A stretch of 11,526 nucleotides of DNA from an uncultured Clostridia bacterium. Lineage in GTDB: Bacteria; Bacillota; Clostridia; TANB77; CAG-508. Position numbers and translations under genes: made by a program. The stretch covers positions 1 through 11,526 of the forward strand of contig CAKOYB010000020.1 in NCBI GenBank assembly GCA_934130435.1. The letters run 5' to 3'. Each line of letters starts with the position of its first letter. Position 1 is the first letter of the stretch. The notes under the pieces are model-generated. The model searched no databases and had not been told where the DNA came from. It worked only from the letters and a program-made list of their open reading frames with translations. This document shows positions 1-7,243 of this stretch, piece by piece.

Positions 1-146
1 CACCACCGTTAGTACCAATGATATCATGTCTTTTAGTGAATAGCAATATGTTTTTTTGAATTTATAAATATTTTGAAATGTGGTTTGAATATCTTACACT
101 TTTTGTATAATTCTTTGTATGACTTTCCTATTATATAAAAAAGATC
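1..146. other. Unassigned left edge of the window
   Basis: No gene can be supported here. One plus-strand frame is open from the edge to a TAG at 41-43 (14 codons) and could be the last residues of a gene running in from the left. On the minus strand two short frames are also open to the edge. One reads RHDIIGTNGG, and the other starts with an ATG at 22-24 and encodes a short hydrophobic start. None has a convincing ribosome binding site or enough length to choose between them. The rest of the stretch (44-136) is AT-rich spacer downstream of the acyl-CoA ligase. Confidence 0.4.
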
Positions 147-158
147 CTAAGCTCTTTT
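137..158 (-). terminator. Weak intrinsic terminator candidate after the acyl-CoA ligase
   Basis: Read on the minus strand, AAAAGA pairs with TCTTTT (6 bp). One G.A mismatch and one C-G pair close a TTAG loop, and the T-run at 142-137 follows. The ligase stop codon TAG (147-149) sits in the loop. The stem is mostly A-U and shares its T-run with the 3' arm, so this is a marginal call. Confidence 0.4.
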
Positions 159-1886
159 ATTGTATTCTTCTAATTCTTTATAAGCGATTTTTCCTAATTT
201 AGTTTTAGGTAATTCATCTAAAACCTCTATTTCTCTTGGTTGCTCATATTTTGCTAGATGTTTTTTTAGGTATTTTTGAATACTTACTTTTGCAAGCATT
301 GCATTTTTACCTTCTTTTAATGTTATAAATGCTTTTACAATTTCACCCTTATTAGGATCTGGTACACCTATTACAGCACATGATGTAACTGCTTCATGAT
401 TCATGATGATATCTTCAACATTTGCTGGATAAACATTATATCCACTTGTAATAATCATTCTTTTTAATCTAGCTTTATAATGAACTAAACCTTTTGAATC
501 AATATAACCAATGTCACCAGTATGAAGATAAGTCTTACCATTTATTACTTCTAATGTATTCTTTGTTTCCTCTTCTTCATCTAAATATTCAAGCATTACA
601 TTTGGACCTGAGATACATATTTCCCCAGGCATTCCTTTTTTTACTTCTTCTTTAGTATTTATATCTATAATTTTAAATTCTGTATCTGGGAAAGGATAAC
701 CTATTACATCTGCTTCATCATATATACCTGATGGAGAAAGCGCAACTACACCACTTGATTCTGTTAAACCATAACCGATTTTTATATCTGTTTCACAACC
801 ATATTTTTGTAAAAAGCCATTTACTTTTTGTTTTAGAGGAAGACTCATTGAATCCCCACCACATACAACTAATTTTAAACATTTTAATTCATTTTTGTTA
901 AATTCCATTTTAGTTATATAATCATATAATGTTGGAACACCACACAAGATATTAAAATGGTATCTTCTTAAATAGGTTTTAAATTTTTTTGAGTCAAATT
1001 GAGGTATTAATATTGCTGTCATACCATTAAATAATGGTGTATGTGTGCATATTCCGATACCGAAGGCATGAAAGTTTGGTAGAAATGTCAAAAATGAATT
1101 TTCAGGAACTAAAGCTTCTGGTGCGACATACCTACTTTGTAAGGCTTGTGTATTAAATGAATAGTTACTTATTACAACACCTTTAGGTTTACCAGTTGTA
1201 CCACCACTATATAAAATAACTGCTGGATCATTGCTATCCATACTTTCATAAGGATCTTCTGCATATGATAGTGCTTTTTTTAAGAAGTGATCCCATAAAA
1301 TAAATTTTTCATTTTCTGATACTTTTAATTTTCTACCTTTTATAACCCAGTATAAAAATGCTGTCATTCTTTCCATTGATTTTGTTGCTGAAGTTATAAT
1401 TACTTTTTGAACATTTGTGTTATCAATTATGTTTTGAACCTTTTTATAAGTTATATCAATACATAACATTACCTTTGTATTACTTTTATTTAAGTAATAT
1501 TCTATTTCTTTTTCACTTGACAAAGGATGAATCATATTCGCTACTGCACCTATTTCATTGATTGCATAAAACATTGTTACTTCTTCAGGAGTATTTGGCA
1601 TACAAATTGTTACTTTATCGCCTTTTTCAACACCTAATGCCTTTAATGCTTTGGCACATTTATTAATTCTTTTTATCAATTGTTTATAAGTTATTTGGTT
1701 ATTTTCATATTCTATTGCTGTATTCATTGGATATTTTAAAGCTGATTCAAATATAGCATCATATAAACTTCCTTCAAAATATTTTACTTTTTTAGGTAAT
1801 TTATAACCTTTTTTCCATTTATTTCTTATTTTATTATTTATACTTCTACATAAATTTCTGGTTTTTAAAATTAATTTCTCTATCAT
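147..1886 (-). CDS. AMP-forming acyl-CoA ligase (long-chain fatty acid-CoA ligase type)
   Basis: This 579-aa enzyme belongs to the ANL adenylating superfamily and is close to the usual length of bacterial long-chain acyl-CoA ligases. Family members activate a carboxylic acid with ATP to an acyl-AMP and then transfer it to CoA. The core motifs are all visible: the phosphate-binding loop YSGGTTGKPKG (226-236), GYGLTESSG (371-379), YLHTGDIG (453-460), the hinge region KRMIITSGYNVYP (475-487) and the C-terminal PKTKLGK with the catalytic lysine K566. The first ~35 residues are strongly basic and may sit at the membrane surface; there is no clear transmembrane segment. The gene is the last of a three-gene unit: its ATG overlaps the stop of the 55-aa membrane protein by ATGA, with AAAGGA upstream. 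The exact substrate cannot be read from sequence; a medium- or long-chain fatty acid is likeliest, and a role in lipid or envelope stress is inferred from the linked sigma factor. Confidence 0.9.
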   Translation of the reverse strand: MIEKLILKTRNLCRSINNKIRNKWKKGYKLPKKVKYFEGSLYDAIFESALKYPMNTAIEYENNQITYKQLIKRINKCAKALKALGVEKGDKVTICMPNTPEEVTMFYAINEIGAVANMIHPLSSEKEIEYYLNKSNTKVMLCIDITYKKVQNIIDNTNVQKVIITSATKSMERMTAFLYWVIKGRKLKVSENEKFILWDHFLKKALSYAEDPYESMDSNDPAVILYSGGTTGKPKGVVISNYSFNTQALQSRYVAPEALVPENSFLTFLPNFHAFGIGICTHTPLFNGMTAILIPQFDSKKFKTYLRRYHFNILCGVPTLYDYITKMEFNKNELKCLKLVVCGGDSMSLPLKQKVNGFLQKYGCETDIKIGYGLTESSGVVALSPSGIYDEADVIGYPFPDTEFKIIDINTKEEVKKGMPGEICISGPNVMLEYLDEEEETKNTLEVINGKTYLHTGDIGYIDSKGLVHYKARLKRMIITSGYNVYPANVEDIIMNHEAVTSCAVIGVPDPNKGEIVKAFITLKEGKNAMLAKVSIQKYLKKHLAKYEQPREIEVLDELPKTKLGKIAYKELEEYNKRA

Positions 1887-2050
1887 TTTAATTTTTCCTT
1901 TCTTAATTTATAGAAAATTGCTCCTCCAATAAGTACTATACTTAAGGGAATTACTACTTTAAGTATATCACTTTTTCCAGAATTATTAACTATATTTTGA
2001 TATATTTTATCTCTATTTATTTTTGTTTTCAATATGTTTTCAATGTTCAT
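1883..2050 (-). CDS. Small single-pass membrane protein between ECF sigma factor and acyl-CoA ligase
   Basis: This is a 55-aa ORF (56 codons with stop). Its ATG (2048-2050) overlaps the sigma factor stop and its TGA (1883-1885) overlaps the ligase start, both as ATGA, so all three genes are likely translationally coupled. AAGGAAGG precedes the start. The product has a polar, lysine-rich N-terminal part (about 1-28), a hydrophobic segment of about 18-20 residues (about 30-48, including VVIPLSIVLIGGAIFY) and a basic tail KLRKEKLK. Charge is positive on both sides, so topology is unclear. I do not recognise the family. Genes directly downstream of ECF sigma factors often encode membrane anti-sigma factors. 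This one could be a very reduced anti-sigma or sensor, or a membrane adaptor for the ligase; both are inference. It has no visible zinc-binding anti-sigma motif (HxxxCxxC). Confidence 0.75.
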   Translation of the reverse strand: MNIENILKTKINRDKIYQNIVNNSGKSDILKVVIPLSIVLIGGAIFYKLRKEKLK

Positions 2051-2556
2051 TTTTGGCCTTCCTTCATATACTTTTTTAATTTTTTTAATGTTCTATATAG
2101 ATAATTCTTTACATTTGATTCATTTAAATTTAAAGCATGCGCGATTTCAGGAATTGTTAATCCATAGTTATAATATAAATAAAATATTTTAGCAACTGTT
2201 TGATTCTTTTTTAGATATTTCCAGACCTTTTCTTGATCATACTTTTTTATTGTAATTTCTTCTATATCTATATCATCTTTGTATTCTTCAATATTTTCTT
2301 TACTTGTAAATAGGGAAATAAATTTTTGTTTATAATTATATCTATAATAATCATTTATTTTGTTTTGAGCGATTCCTTTAATGTATGCTTTACTTAATAA
2401 ATCATAATTATCTTTATTTATTATTTTAAACACTTCCATGTAAATAGTTTGTAAAATGTCATTCACATCGTTTATGTTTGGAGTAGCGCAGATGACATAT
2501 TTAGAAATATCATCAAATGTTTCTTTGTATAATTTGTTAAATAATTTTTCCTTCAT
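2047..2556 (-). CDS. ECF-type RNA polymerase sigma factor
   Basis: This 169-aa protein has the two-domain layout of extracytoplasmic-function sigma factors. The sigma-2 region covers about residues 3-75 (with NDVNDILQTIYMEVFKII followed by a YIKGIAQNKINDYYR segment). A charged linker follows, then a sigma-4 helix-turn-helix at about 117-163 (LTIPEIAHALNLNESNVKNYL). It would direct RNA polymerase to a small regulon, probably including its own operon. I start it at ATG 2554-2556 because AGGAGA lies 6 nt upstream and because the frame upstream of it, open to 2688, contains the promoter candidate and lacks sigma-like sequence. The downstream 55-aa membrane protein and acyl-CoA ligase overlap in series, which suggests that the sigma factor, a possible membrane regulator and a lipid-activating enzyme are made together. 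The inducing signal is not visible. Confidence 0.88.
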   Translation of the reverse strand: MKEKLFNKLYKETFDDISKYVICATPNINDVNDILQTIYMEVFKIINKDNYDLLSKAYIKGIAQNKINDYYRYNYKQKFISLFTSKENIEEYKDDIDIEEITIKKYDQEKVWKYLKKNQTVAKIFYLYYNYGLTIPEIAHALNLNESNVKNYLYRTLKKLKKYMKEGQK

Positions 2557-2562
2557 ATGTAT

Positions 2563-2568
2563 TCTCCT
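2563..2568 (-). promoter_or_regulatory. Ribosome binding site deciding the sigma factor start
   Basis: AGGAGA on the minus strand, 6 nt before ATG 2554-2556. No comparable site precedes the in-frame ATG at 2688, so it favours the 169-aa protein over a 213-aa one. Confidence 0.8.
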
Positions 2569-2576
2569 ATTATATA

Positions 2577-2603
2577 GTCGTTTGTTCTTAAAAAAAAGTT
2601 TCA
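2577..2603 (-). promoter_or_regulatory. Candidate ECF sigma-dependent (autoregulatory) promoter
   Basis: On the minus strand TGAAAC (2603-2598) is followed after 17 nt by CGAC (2580-2577), then TATATA. This matches the general -35/-10 pattern of Gram-positive ECF promoters (the Bacillus subtilis SigW/SigX/SigM group uses TGAAAC or TGTAAC with CGTA, CGAC or CGTC at 16-17 nt). Transcription would begin about 15 nt before the sigma factor ATG, leaving room for the AGGAGA site. That the factor recognises its own promoter is inferred from common ECF behaviour. Confidence 0.65.
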
Positions 2604-2731
2604 CAAATTGAAAGTTTTTGGGAATATTCAAAAATAATGTTTTAAATGTAAGATAAATTTGTTTTATCAAATTTTCCCAGTTTACCATATTTTTTCTTTA
2701 AATCATATATATTGTATCAAAAAATGTAGTT

Positions 2732-2756
2732 AAAAAAAAGATACTATTTTAATATC
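2732..2756 (-). terminator. Intrinsic terminator of the GTGWCTA/solenoid gene
   Basis: Minus-strand hairpin GATATTA-AAA-TAGTATC (2756-2740; 7 bp including one G.U) followed directly by eight T (2739-2732). The gene's own TAG stop (2746-2744) forms part of the 3' arm. It separates this gene from the downstream sigma factor unit. Confidence 0.8.
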
Positions 2757-4711
2757 CTTTCTTCTTTTGCAATAATTGCTCCATTATTTAAATATATTTT
2801 TGAAAATTCTATTGGTAAGTATGTTTTATCTAAATCATTAACTGAATATAAATATATATTATCAACTTTTTCTGGTAAAACTAGTTCTTTTATATTTTGT
2901 AAGTTATTTAAATATAGACTTCCATGTATACTTTTTGGTAAAACTAGATTGTTACAATCAGTTAGACTATTTAAATATAAATTACCATTCATAGTTTCAG
3001 GAAATGTCATTTTTCTGATTGTTTTTAAATTGTTTAAATAAACATCACCATTTATAGTTTTAGGTAGTTCTAGTTCAACATCTTTTTCTAAACTATTTAA
3101 ATTAAGGTTACCATTTAGAGTTGTAGGCAATTTTAAATTTTTAGAATCAGTTAAATTAGATAAATTTATACTACCATTAAAGACTGTTGGTAAATTAAAA
3201 TTGTCTACTTTTTTTATGCTTTTTAAACTTATGTTTCCGAAGAAATTTGATGGTAAATTTAGAAATGTTGGATCTTCTAATCCATCTAAATATAAGTCTC
3301 CTTTAAAGATGGGTGGTAAAATCAAATTTTGAGCTTCTTTTAAATCATTTAAAAATAAGTTGCCATAAAACTGCTTTGGTAATTTAAGATTAACAGCACT
3401 AGATAAATTCATTATTATTAAATTACCTTTAAAAATTTTAGGCATTTTTATATTCGGTAATCCATTAAAAATTAAATTGCCTTCATAATATATTGTATTA
3501 TCATTTAATTCTTCTTCTGATAATCCTATATTTGCTTTAGTGGTTTTAAAAAGGTGCGCTAGGTCATTTTTTTTATCTCTTGTTTCTAAAATTTCTTTAA
3601 TTCTCGGATCTTTACTATAACCAAATCCATCTATTTTATAACCTATTTCATACAAAAATGCTAGTTCTTCATCTGAATAATTATCTTTGCCATATAATTC
3701 GGTTATTTTTTTCATATCAAATATTTTTTTAATATATTTTTCTTTATCCGTAAACTCAGATAATTTTTTTAAAACTATTTGCTCCATATTTGGTTCTAAG
3801 TTTTGATTTTGGGCGATTCCTCTAACTTCAACAATATGGTTACAATCTGTTCTGATTGCTATTCTAGGAATTGTTGGCATACCGTTTTTATCATATGAGT
3901 AATATATATAAAAATCCCCTACTCCTAGTTGATATTCAGCAAAAGAGCCTCCAGCAGTACACCAGCCTGTACCTTTTCCTACTATATCTTTTTGTAAGAT
4001 ACTATAATCACTACCTTGACTATATTTTTTCCATATACCATTATCTGTTTTATTTAATTCTTTCTTATTTATATTTTTTAATACATAACTATATATTTTT
4101 TTAAAAGACCCATTTTCTAGTAGTTTATTAAGGATTTCATCTGATACTTTTATTCCATTTAAAAATTTAATCATATGGTCAATTGTAATTGCAAGTGCTT
4201 CTCTATTTAAATCAGCAAACATGTTGGTGGTACTTTTACTTCTTTTTTCATATTCGCCAGTTTCTTTATTAAAATTACCCATTGTTAGCATTCCTTTAAA
4301 TGCCCAATATTTGGCCCAAAAGGGATAATTTGCATCATCACTTAATAAATAATCTAACCATAAATCAAGTGATTCTTTTTGATTTCTTATTAATTCATTA
4401 TTTAATTCTTTTATTTTTGTTTCATCAAAATTGATATGTCCTTTGCCTTTTTCAAAAGAAATTTTATCTTTTAGTTTATAATAACTACTAGGTATATTTT
4501 CTTCTTTAATAACATATTTTCTATAATAAAATTCTTTTAATGCGATCATATGGTTATGCTCTAATGCTTGGTTGTGCATGTGCTCCATTCTATCTAAATA
4601 TGCCTTGATATTTTCTTCTTTTTTTCCAATATATTTTTGATCTATACCATGCATAACTTCTTCACTTTTATACATGTCTTTATATAGTCTGTTTAAAAAT
4701 TCTTCTCCCAT
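2744..4711 (-). CDS. GTGWCTA-motif protein with C-terminal 21-residue solenoid-like repeats
   Basis: 655 aa, probably cytoplasmic: no signal peptide or membrane segment is seen. Three parts are visible. Residues ~1-240 are charged and mostly helical. Residues ~241-315 carry a compact motif set: GKGTGWCTA (245-253), GDFYIYYS (265-272), then PRIAIRTD and IVEVRGIAQNQNLEP (282-307). Residues ~409-643 are about eleven tandem 21-residue units of the form xGNLyLNxLxxxxNLxLPxxF/I. The central motif order (Cys, aromatic, G-x-Phe-Tyr-Ile, P-x-Ile, E/Q-V-R-G) recalls PcfJ-like proteins of mobile elements and 'GTxWCT' proteins that I remember from large phages; this is recollection, not a search. No enzymatic activity can be assigned. 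The start has AAGGTG upstream. The gene diverges from xfp with its own promoter and terminator, so it is monocistronic. The repeat domain suggests a binding scaffold. Alternative: a phage-derived cargo gene. Confidence 0.7.
   Translation of the reverse strand: MGEEFLNRLYKDMYKSEEVMHGIDQKYIGKKEENIKAYLDRMEHMHNQALEHNHMIALKEFYYRKYVIKEENIPSSYYKLKDKISFEKGKGHINFDETKIKELNNELIRNQKESLDLWLDYLLSDDANYPFWAKYWAFKGMLTMGNFNKETGEYEKRSKSTTNMFADLNREALAITIDHMIKFLNGIKVSDEILNKLLENGSFKKIYSYVLKNINKKELNKTDNGIWKKYSQGSDYSILQKDIVGKGTGWCTAGGSFAEYQLGVGDFYIYYSYDKNGMPTIPRIAIRTDCNHIVEVRGIAQNQNLEPNMEQIVLKKLSEFTDKEKYIKKIFDMKKITELYGKDNYSDEELAFLYEIGYKIDGFGYSKDPRIKEILETRDKKNDLAHLFKTTKANIGLSEEELNDNTIYYEGNLIFNGLPNIKMPKIFKGNLIIMNLSSAVNLKLPKQFYGNLFLNDLKEAQNLILPPIFKGDLYLDGLEDPTFLNLPSNFFGNISLKSIKKVDNFNLPTVFNGSINLSNLTDSKNLKLPTTLNGNLNLNSLEKDVELELPKTINGDVYLNNLKTIRKMTFPETMNGNLYLNSLTDCNNLVLPKSIHGSLYLNNLQNIKELVLPEKVDNIYLYSVNDLDKTYLPIEFSKIYLNNGAIIAKEERILK
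2783..3487 (-). repeat. About eleven tandem 21-aa (63-bp) coding repeats
   Basis: Within the 655-aa protein, units of exactly 21 residues run from about residue 409 to 643, for example NGNLYLNSLTDCNNLVLPKS. A Gly-Asn/Asp-Leu step opens each unit, and a Leu-Pro followed by Phe, Ile, Leu, Met or Val closes it. The first (19) and eleventh (20) units are slightly short, and a partial twelfth ends the array. The DNA has diverged, but recurring pieces such as TATTTAAATATA show the origin by tandem duplication. The regular period and alternating hydrophobic residues suggest a beta-rich or leucine-rich-repeat-like solenoid. Confidence 0.85.
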
Positions 4712-4727
4712 AAAACACCTTAATTAA

Positions 4728-4757
4728 ATTATACTATTTTTTTGTTTTTAAAATCAA
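4728..4757 (-). promoter_or_regulatory. Vegetative-type promoter candidate for the GTGWCTA gene
   Basis: On the minus strand TTGATT (4757-4752), 18 nt spacer, TATAAT (4733-4728). The start codon follows at 4711, with AAGGTG (4721-4716) as ribosome binding site. Confidence 0.6.
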
Positions 4758-4806
4758 TAATACTTTTAAATTTAAGGAATAATTTTGAAAAAAAAGGGAT
4801 GTTTTC

Positions 4807-4835
4807 TTGTGCTTTCATAATAAATATTATATAAT
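4807..4835 (+). promoter_or_regulatory. Vegetative-type promoter candidate for xfp
   Basis: TTGTGC (4807-4812), 17 nt spacer, perfect TATAAT (4830-4835), then AAGGAG (4844-4849) 6 nt before the xfp ATG. The -35 is poor (3 of 6 consensus bases), but the -10 is perfect. It points away from the promoter of the divergent gene. The 5' leader is short, with no room for a riboswitch. Confidence 0.65.
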
Positions 4836-4855
4836 TAAAAAGTAAGGAGTGTATT

Positions 4856-7189
4856 ATGATAACAAACGAAGAATTAATTAAAATTGATAAATACTTTAGA
4901 GCAGCAAATTACCTTTCTGCTTGTCAATTATATTTACTTGATAATCCTTTACTTAAGAGACCTCTTAAAATTGAAGATATAAAGAGAAATATTGTTGGCC
5001 ACTGGGGTACTGTTCCTGGTCAAAATTTTATTTATACTCATTTAAATAGAATTATTAAAAAATATGATTTAAATATGATTTATTTATCTGGTCCTGGACA
5101 TGGTGGTAATGCAATGGTCGCGCAGAGCTATTTAGAGGGAACTTATAGTGAAATTTACCCTAATATTAGTCAAGATGAGGAAGGTCTAAAAAAACTTTTT
5201 AAACAATTTTCATTTCCTGGTGGTATTTCTTCCCATGTGGCACCAGAAACACCTGGTTCTATTAATGAGGGCGGTGAATTAGGTTATAGTCTAGCACATG
5301 CTTATGGTGCTGTACTTGATAATCCTGATTTAATTGCTGCTTGTGTAGTTGGTGATGGAGAAGCAGAAACGGGACCTCTTGCCACTAGTTGGCATCTTAA
5401 TAAATTTATTAATCCTAAAACCGATGGTGTTGTTTTACCGATTTTACATTTAAATGGGTATAAAATTGCAAATCCTACTATTTTTGCAAGAATTTCTAAT
5501 GAAGAATTAGTAGATTTCTTTAAGGGATGTGGTTATGAACCTTTTATTGTTGAAGATAGTGATGATATACATGAGAGAATGGCCAATACTTTAGATATTG
5601 TTATTGATAGAATTAAAAAAATTAAAAACAATGCTTTAGTTAATGATAGTCGTCCTATATGGCCAATGATTATTTTGAAAACAAAAAAGGGATGGACTGG
5701 TCCAAAGGAAGTTAAGGGTTCATTTATTGAGGGAACTTTTAGAGCTCATCAAGTACCTATTCCCATTTCGAGAAATAATCCGGAAAATTTAAATATTCTT
5801 GAAGAGTGGCTTAAAAGTTATAGGCCATGGGAATTGTTTGATGAAAATGGTAGATTAATTCCTGAACTTGAGGAACTTGCACCAATTGGTGATCATAGAA
5901 TGAGTGCAAATCCTAATGCAAATGGTGGTGTTTTGTTAAGAGAACTTAGAACACCTGACTTTAAGGATTTTGGCATTAATGTCGAAAGAGGAATTACTGT
6001 TGCTCAAGATATGAAAGAGCTTGGGCGCTATGTAAAAGAATTGATTAGATTAAATGAAGAAAGCAGAAACTTCCGTGTATTTGGTCCTGATGAAGCTTTA
6101 TCTAATAGGCTAAATTATATGTTTGATGTAACTAATAGACAGTTTATGGGTACTAAATATGATTATGATGAATTCTTAAATGATGATGGTAGAGTTATTG
6201 ATTCTTACCTTTCAGAGCATGTTTGTGAAGGATTACTTGAGGGATATTTATTAACTGGTAGACATGGGTTCTTCCATAGTTATGAAGCTTTTGTTAGAAT
6301 TGTTGATTCTATGGCTAGCCAACATGCAAAATGGCTTAAGGTTACTAGTGAGCTTGCTTGGAGAAGACCTATTGCATCATTAAACTATGTTTTAACAAGT
6401 CATATTTGGCAACAAGATCATAATGGTTATACTCATCAAGATCCAGGATTTTTAAATCATTTGGTTACTAAAAAAGCAGATATTGTTAGAATTTATTTGC
6501 CTGCTGATGCTAATATGTTACTTTCTTGTTTCGATCATTGTATTAAGAGTAAAAACTATATTAACGTTATTGTTGCTAGTAAACATGAAAGGATGCAATG
6601 GCTTAGTATGGATGAAGCTGTTAAACATTGCACTAATGGTATTGGTATTTGGAAATGGGCAAGTAACGATGAGGGATATGAACCTGATATTGTAATGGCT
6701 TGCGCTGGTGATACGCCTACTCTTGAAACTTTAGCTGCTACTAAAATTTTGAATGAATTTTTCCCAGAAGTTAAGGTGCGAGTTATAAATGTTGTTGATT
6801 TAATGAAGCTTGAATCTAATACAAATCATCCTCATGGTTTAACGGAAGATGAATTTGATATGTTGTTTACTAAAGATAAACCTGTTATATTTGCTTTTCA
6901 TGGTTACCCTTCTTTAGTTCATCAACTTGCTTATAAGAGAACGAATAAAAATATTCATGTTCATGGATATAAAGAGGAAGGTACTATCACTACTCCATTT
7001 GATATGCGTGTGCAAAACCATTTAGATAGATTCCATTTAGTTATGGATGCCTTAAATTATTTGGACATCTTGGGAGAAAGACGTGCTTCACTGAACGAAT
7101 GGTGTAAAGAAAAATTACTTGAACATAGTGCTTATATTAGAGAATATGGTGAAGATATGCCATATGTTAAAGATTGGAAATGGAAATAA
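4856..7189 (+). CDS. xfp: Xylulose-5-phosphate/fructose-6-phosphate phosphoketolase
   Basis: A 777-aa thiamine diphosphate enzyme, close to the usual ~790-830 aa. It cleaves xylulose-5-P (and in many members fructose-6-P) with phosphate to acetyl-phosphate plus glyceraldehyde-3-P or erythrose-4-P, the key step of phosphoketolase fermentation. Conserved family features are present: GHWGTVPGQNF (48-58), GPGHGGNAM (79-87), SHVAPETPGSINEGGELG (126-143), the ThDP/metal motif GDGEAETGPLA (166-176) ending in LNGYKI (199-204), RAHQVP (296-301), GPDEALSNRL (410-419) and SEHVCEGLLEGYLLTGRHGF (453-472). Active-site histidines at 49, 82, 127 and 298 fit the family pattern. The gene appears intact and monocistronic, with a strong RBS and a strong terminator overlapping its stop. 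It implies that the organism gains acetyl-P (hence ATP via acetate kinase) from sugars; substrate preference between X5P and F6P cannot be read here. Confidence 0.97.
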   Translation: MITNEELIKIDKYFRAANYLSACQLYLLDNPLLKRPLKIEDIKRNIVGHWGTVPGQNFIYTHLNRIIKKYDLNMIYLSGPGHGGNAMVAQSYLEGTYSEIYPNISQDEEGLKKLFKQFSFPGGISSHVAPETPGSINEGGELGYSLAHAYGAVLDNPDLIAACVVGDGEAETGPLATSWHLNKFINPKTDGVVLPILHLNGYKIANPTIFARISNEELVDFFKGCGYEPFIVEDSDDIHERMANTLDIVIDRIKKIKNNALVNDSRPIWPMIILKTKKGWTGPKEVKGSFIEGTFRAHQVPIPISRNNPENLNILEEWLKSYRPWELFDENGRLIPELEELAPIGDHRMSANPNANGGVLLRELRTPDFKDFGINVERGITVAQDMKELGRYVKELIRLNEESRNFRVFGPDEALSNRLNYMFDVTNRQFMGTKYDYDEFLNDDGRVIDSYLSEHVCEGLLEGYLLTGRHGFFHSYEAFVRIVDSMASQHAKWLKVTSELAWRRPIASLNYVLTSHIWQQDHNGYTHQDPGFLNHLVTKKADIVRIYLPADANMLLSCFDHCIKSKNYINVIVASKHERMQWLSMDEAVKHCTNGIGIWKWASNDEGYEPDIVMACAGDTPTLETLAATKILNEFFPEVKVRVINVVDLMKLESNTNHPHGLTEDEFDMLFTKDKPVIFAFHGYPSLVHQLAYKRTNKNIHVHGYKEEGTITTPFDMRVQNHLDRFHLVMDALNYLDILGERRASLNEWCKEKLLEHSAYIREYGEDMPYVKDWKWK

Positions 7190-7218
7190 TACTTCTTTGT
7201 AAGTATTATTTTTTTTTT
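7185..7218 (+). terminator. Strong intrinsic terminator of xfp
   Basis: Perfect 10-bp stem AATAATACTT / AAGTATTATT (7185-7194 and 7201-7210) around the loop CTTTGT, followed by a run of eight further T. The xfp stop TAA (7187-7189) lies inside the 5' arm. Confidence 0.92.
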
Positions 7219-7232
7219 GAATAAAATTTATT

Positions 7233-7240
7233 AGGGGGTG
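7233..7240 (+). promoter_or_regulatory. Near-perfect ribosome binding site ahead of the 35-aa ORF
   Basis: AGGGGGTG can pair with the full 16S 3' end (complement of AGGAGGTG) with one G.U. It is 3 nt before ATG 7244 and 6 nt before an in-frame GTG at 7247, so either start is possible. The recombinase itself has no ribosome binding site, so this is likely the entry point for both. Confidence 0.65.
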
Positions 7241-7243
7241 TTA

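Noticed and set aside
1..43. C-terminal tail of a plus-strand gene ending at TAG 41-43
   Set aside because: Only 14 codons are visible and no family can be recognised; other frames in the same stretch are equally plausible.
2569..2574. TATAAT on the minus strand as a vegetative -10 for the sigma gene
   Set aside because: Transcription would start within the ribosome binding site, and there is no -35 at a usable distance.
2557..2688. 44-residue N-terminal extension of the sigma factor from an ATG at 2688
   Set aside because: No ribosome binding site there, no sigma-like sequence in the extension, and the ECF promoter candidate and the AGGAGA site both lie inside it.
2783..3487. Regular 63-bp spacing as a CRISPR array
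   Set aside because: The units are an open protein-coding frame with diverged DNA and no identical repeats alternating with unique spacers.
3871..4104. Plus-strand open frame inside the 655-aa gene
   Set aside because: Tyr/Leu-rich product typical of the reverse complement of AT-rich coding DNA; no ribosome binding site; the minus-strand gene has clear motifs.
6483..6695. Second plus-strand frame inside xfp
   Set aside because: A +2 shadow of the well conserved phosphoketolase frame.
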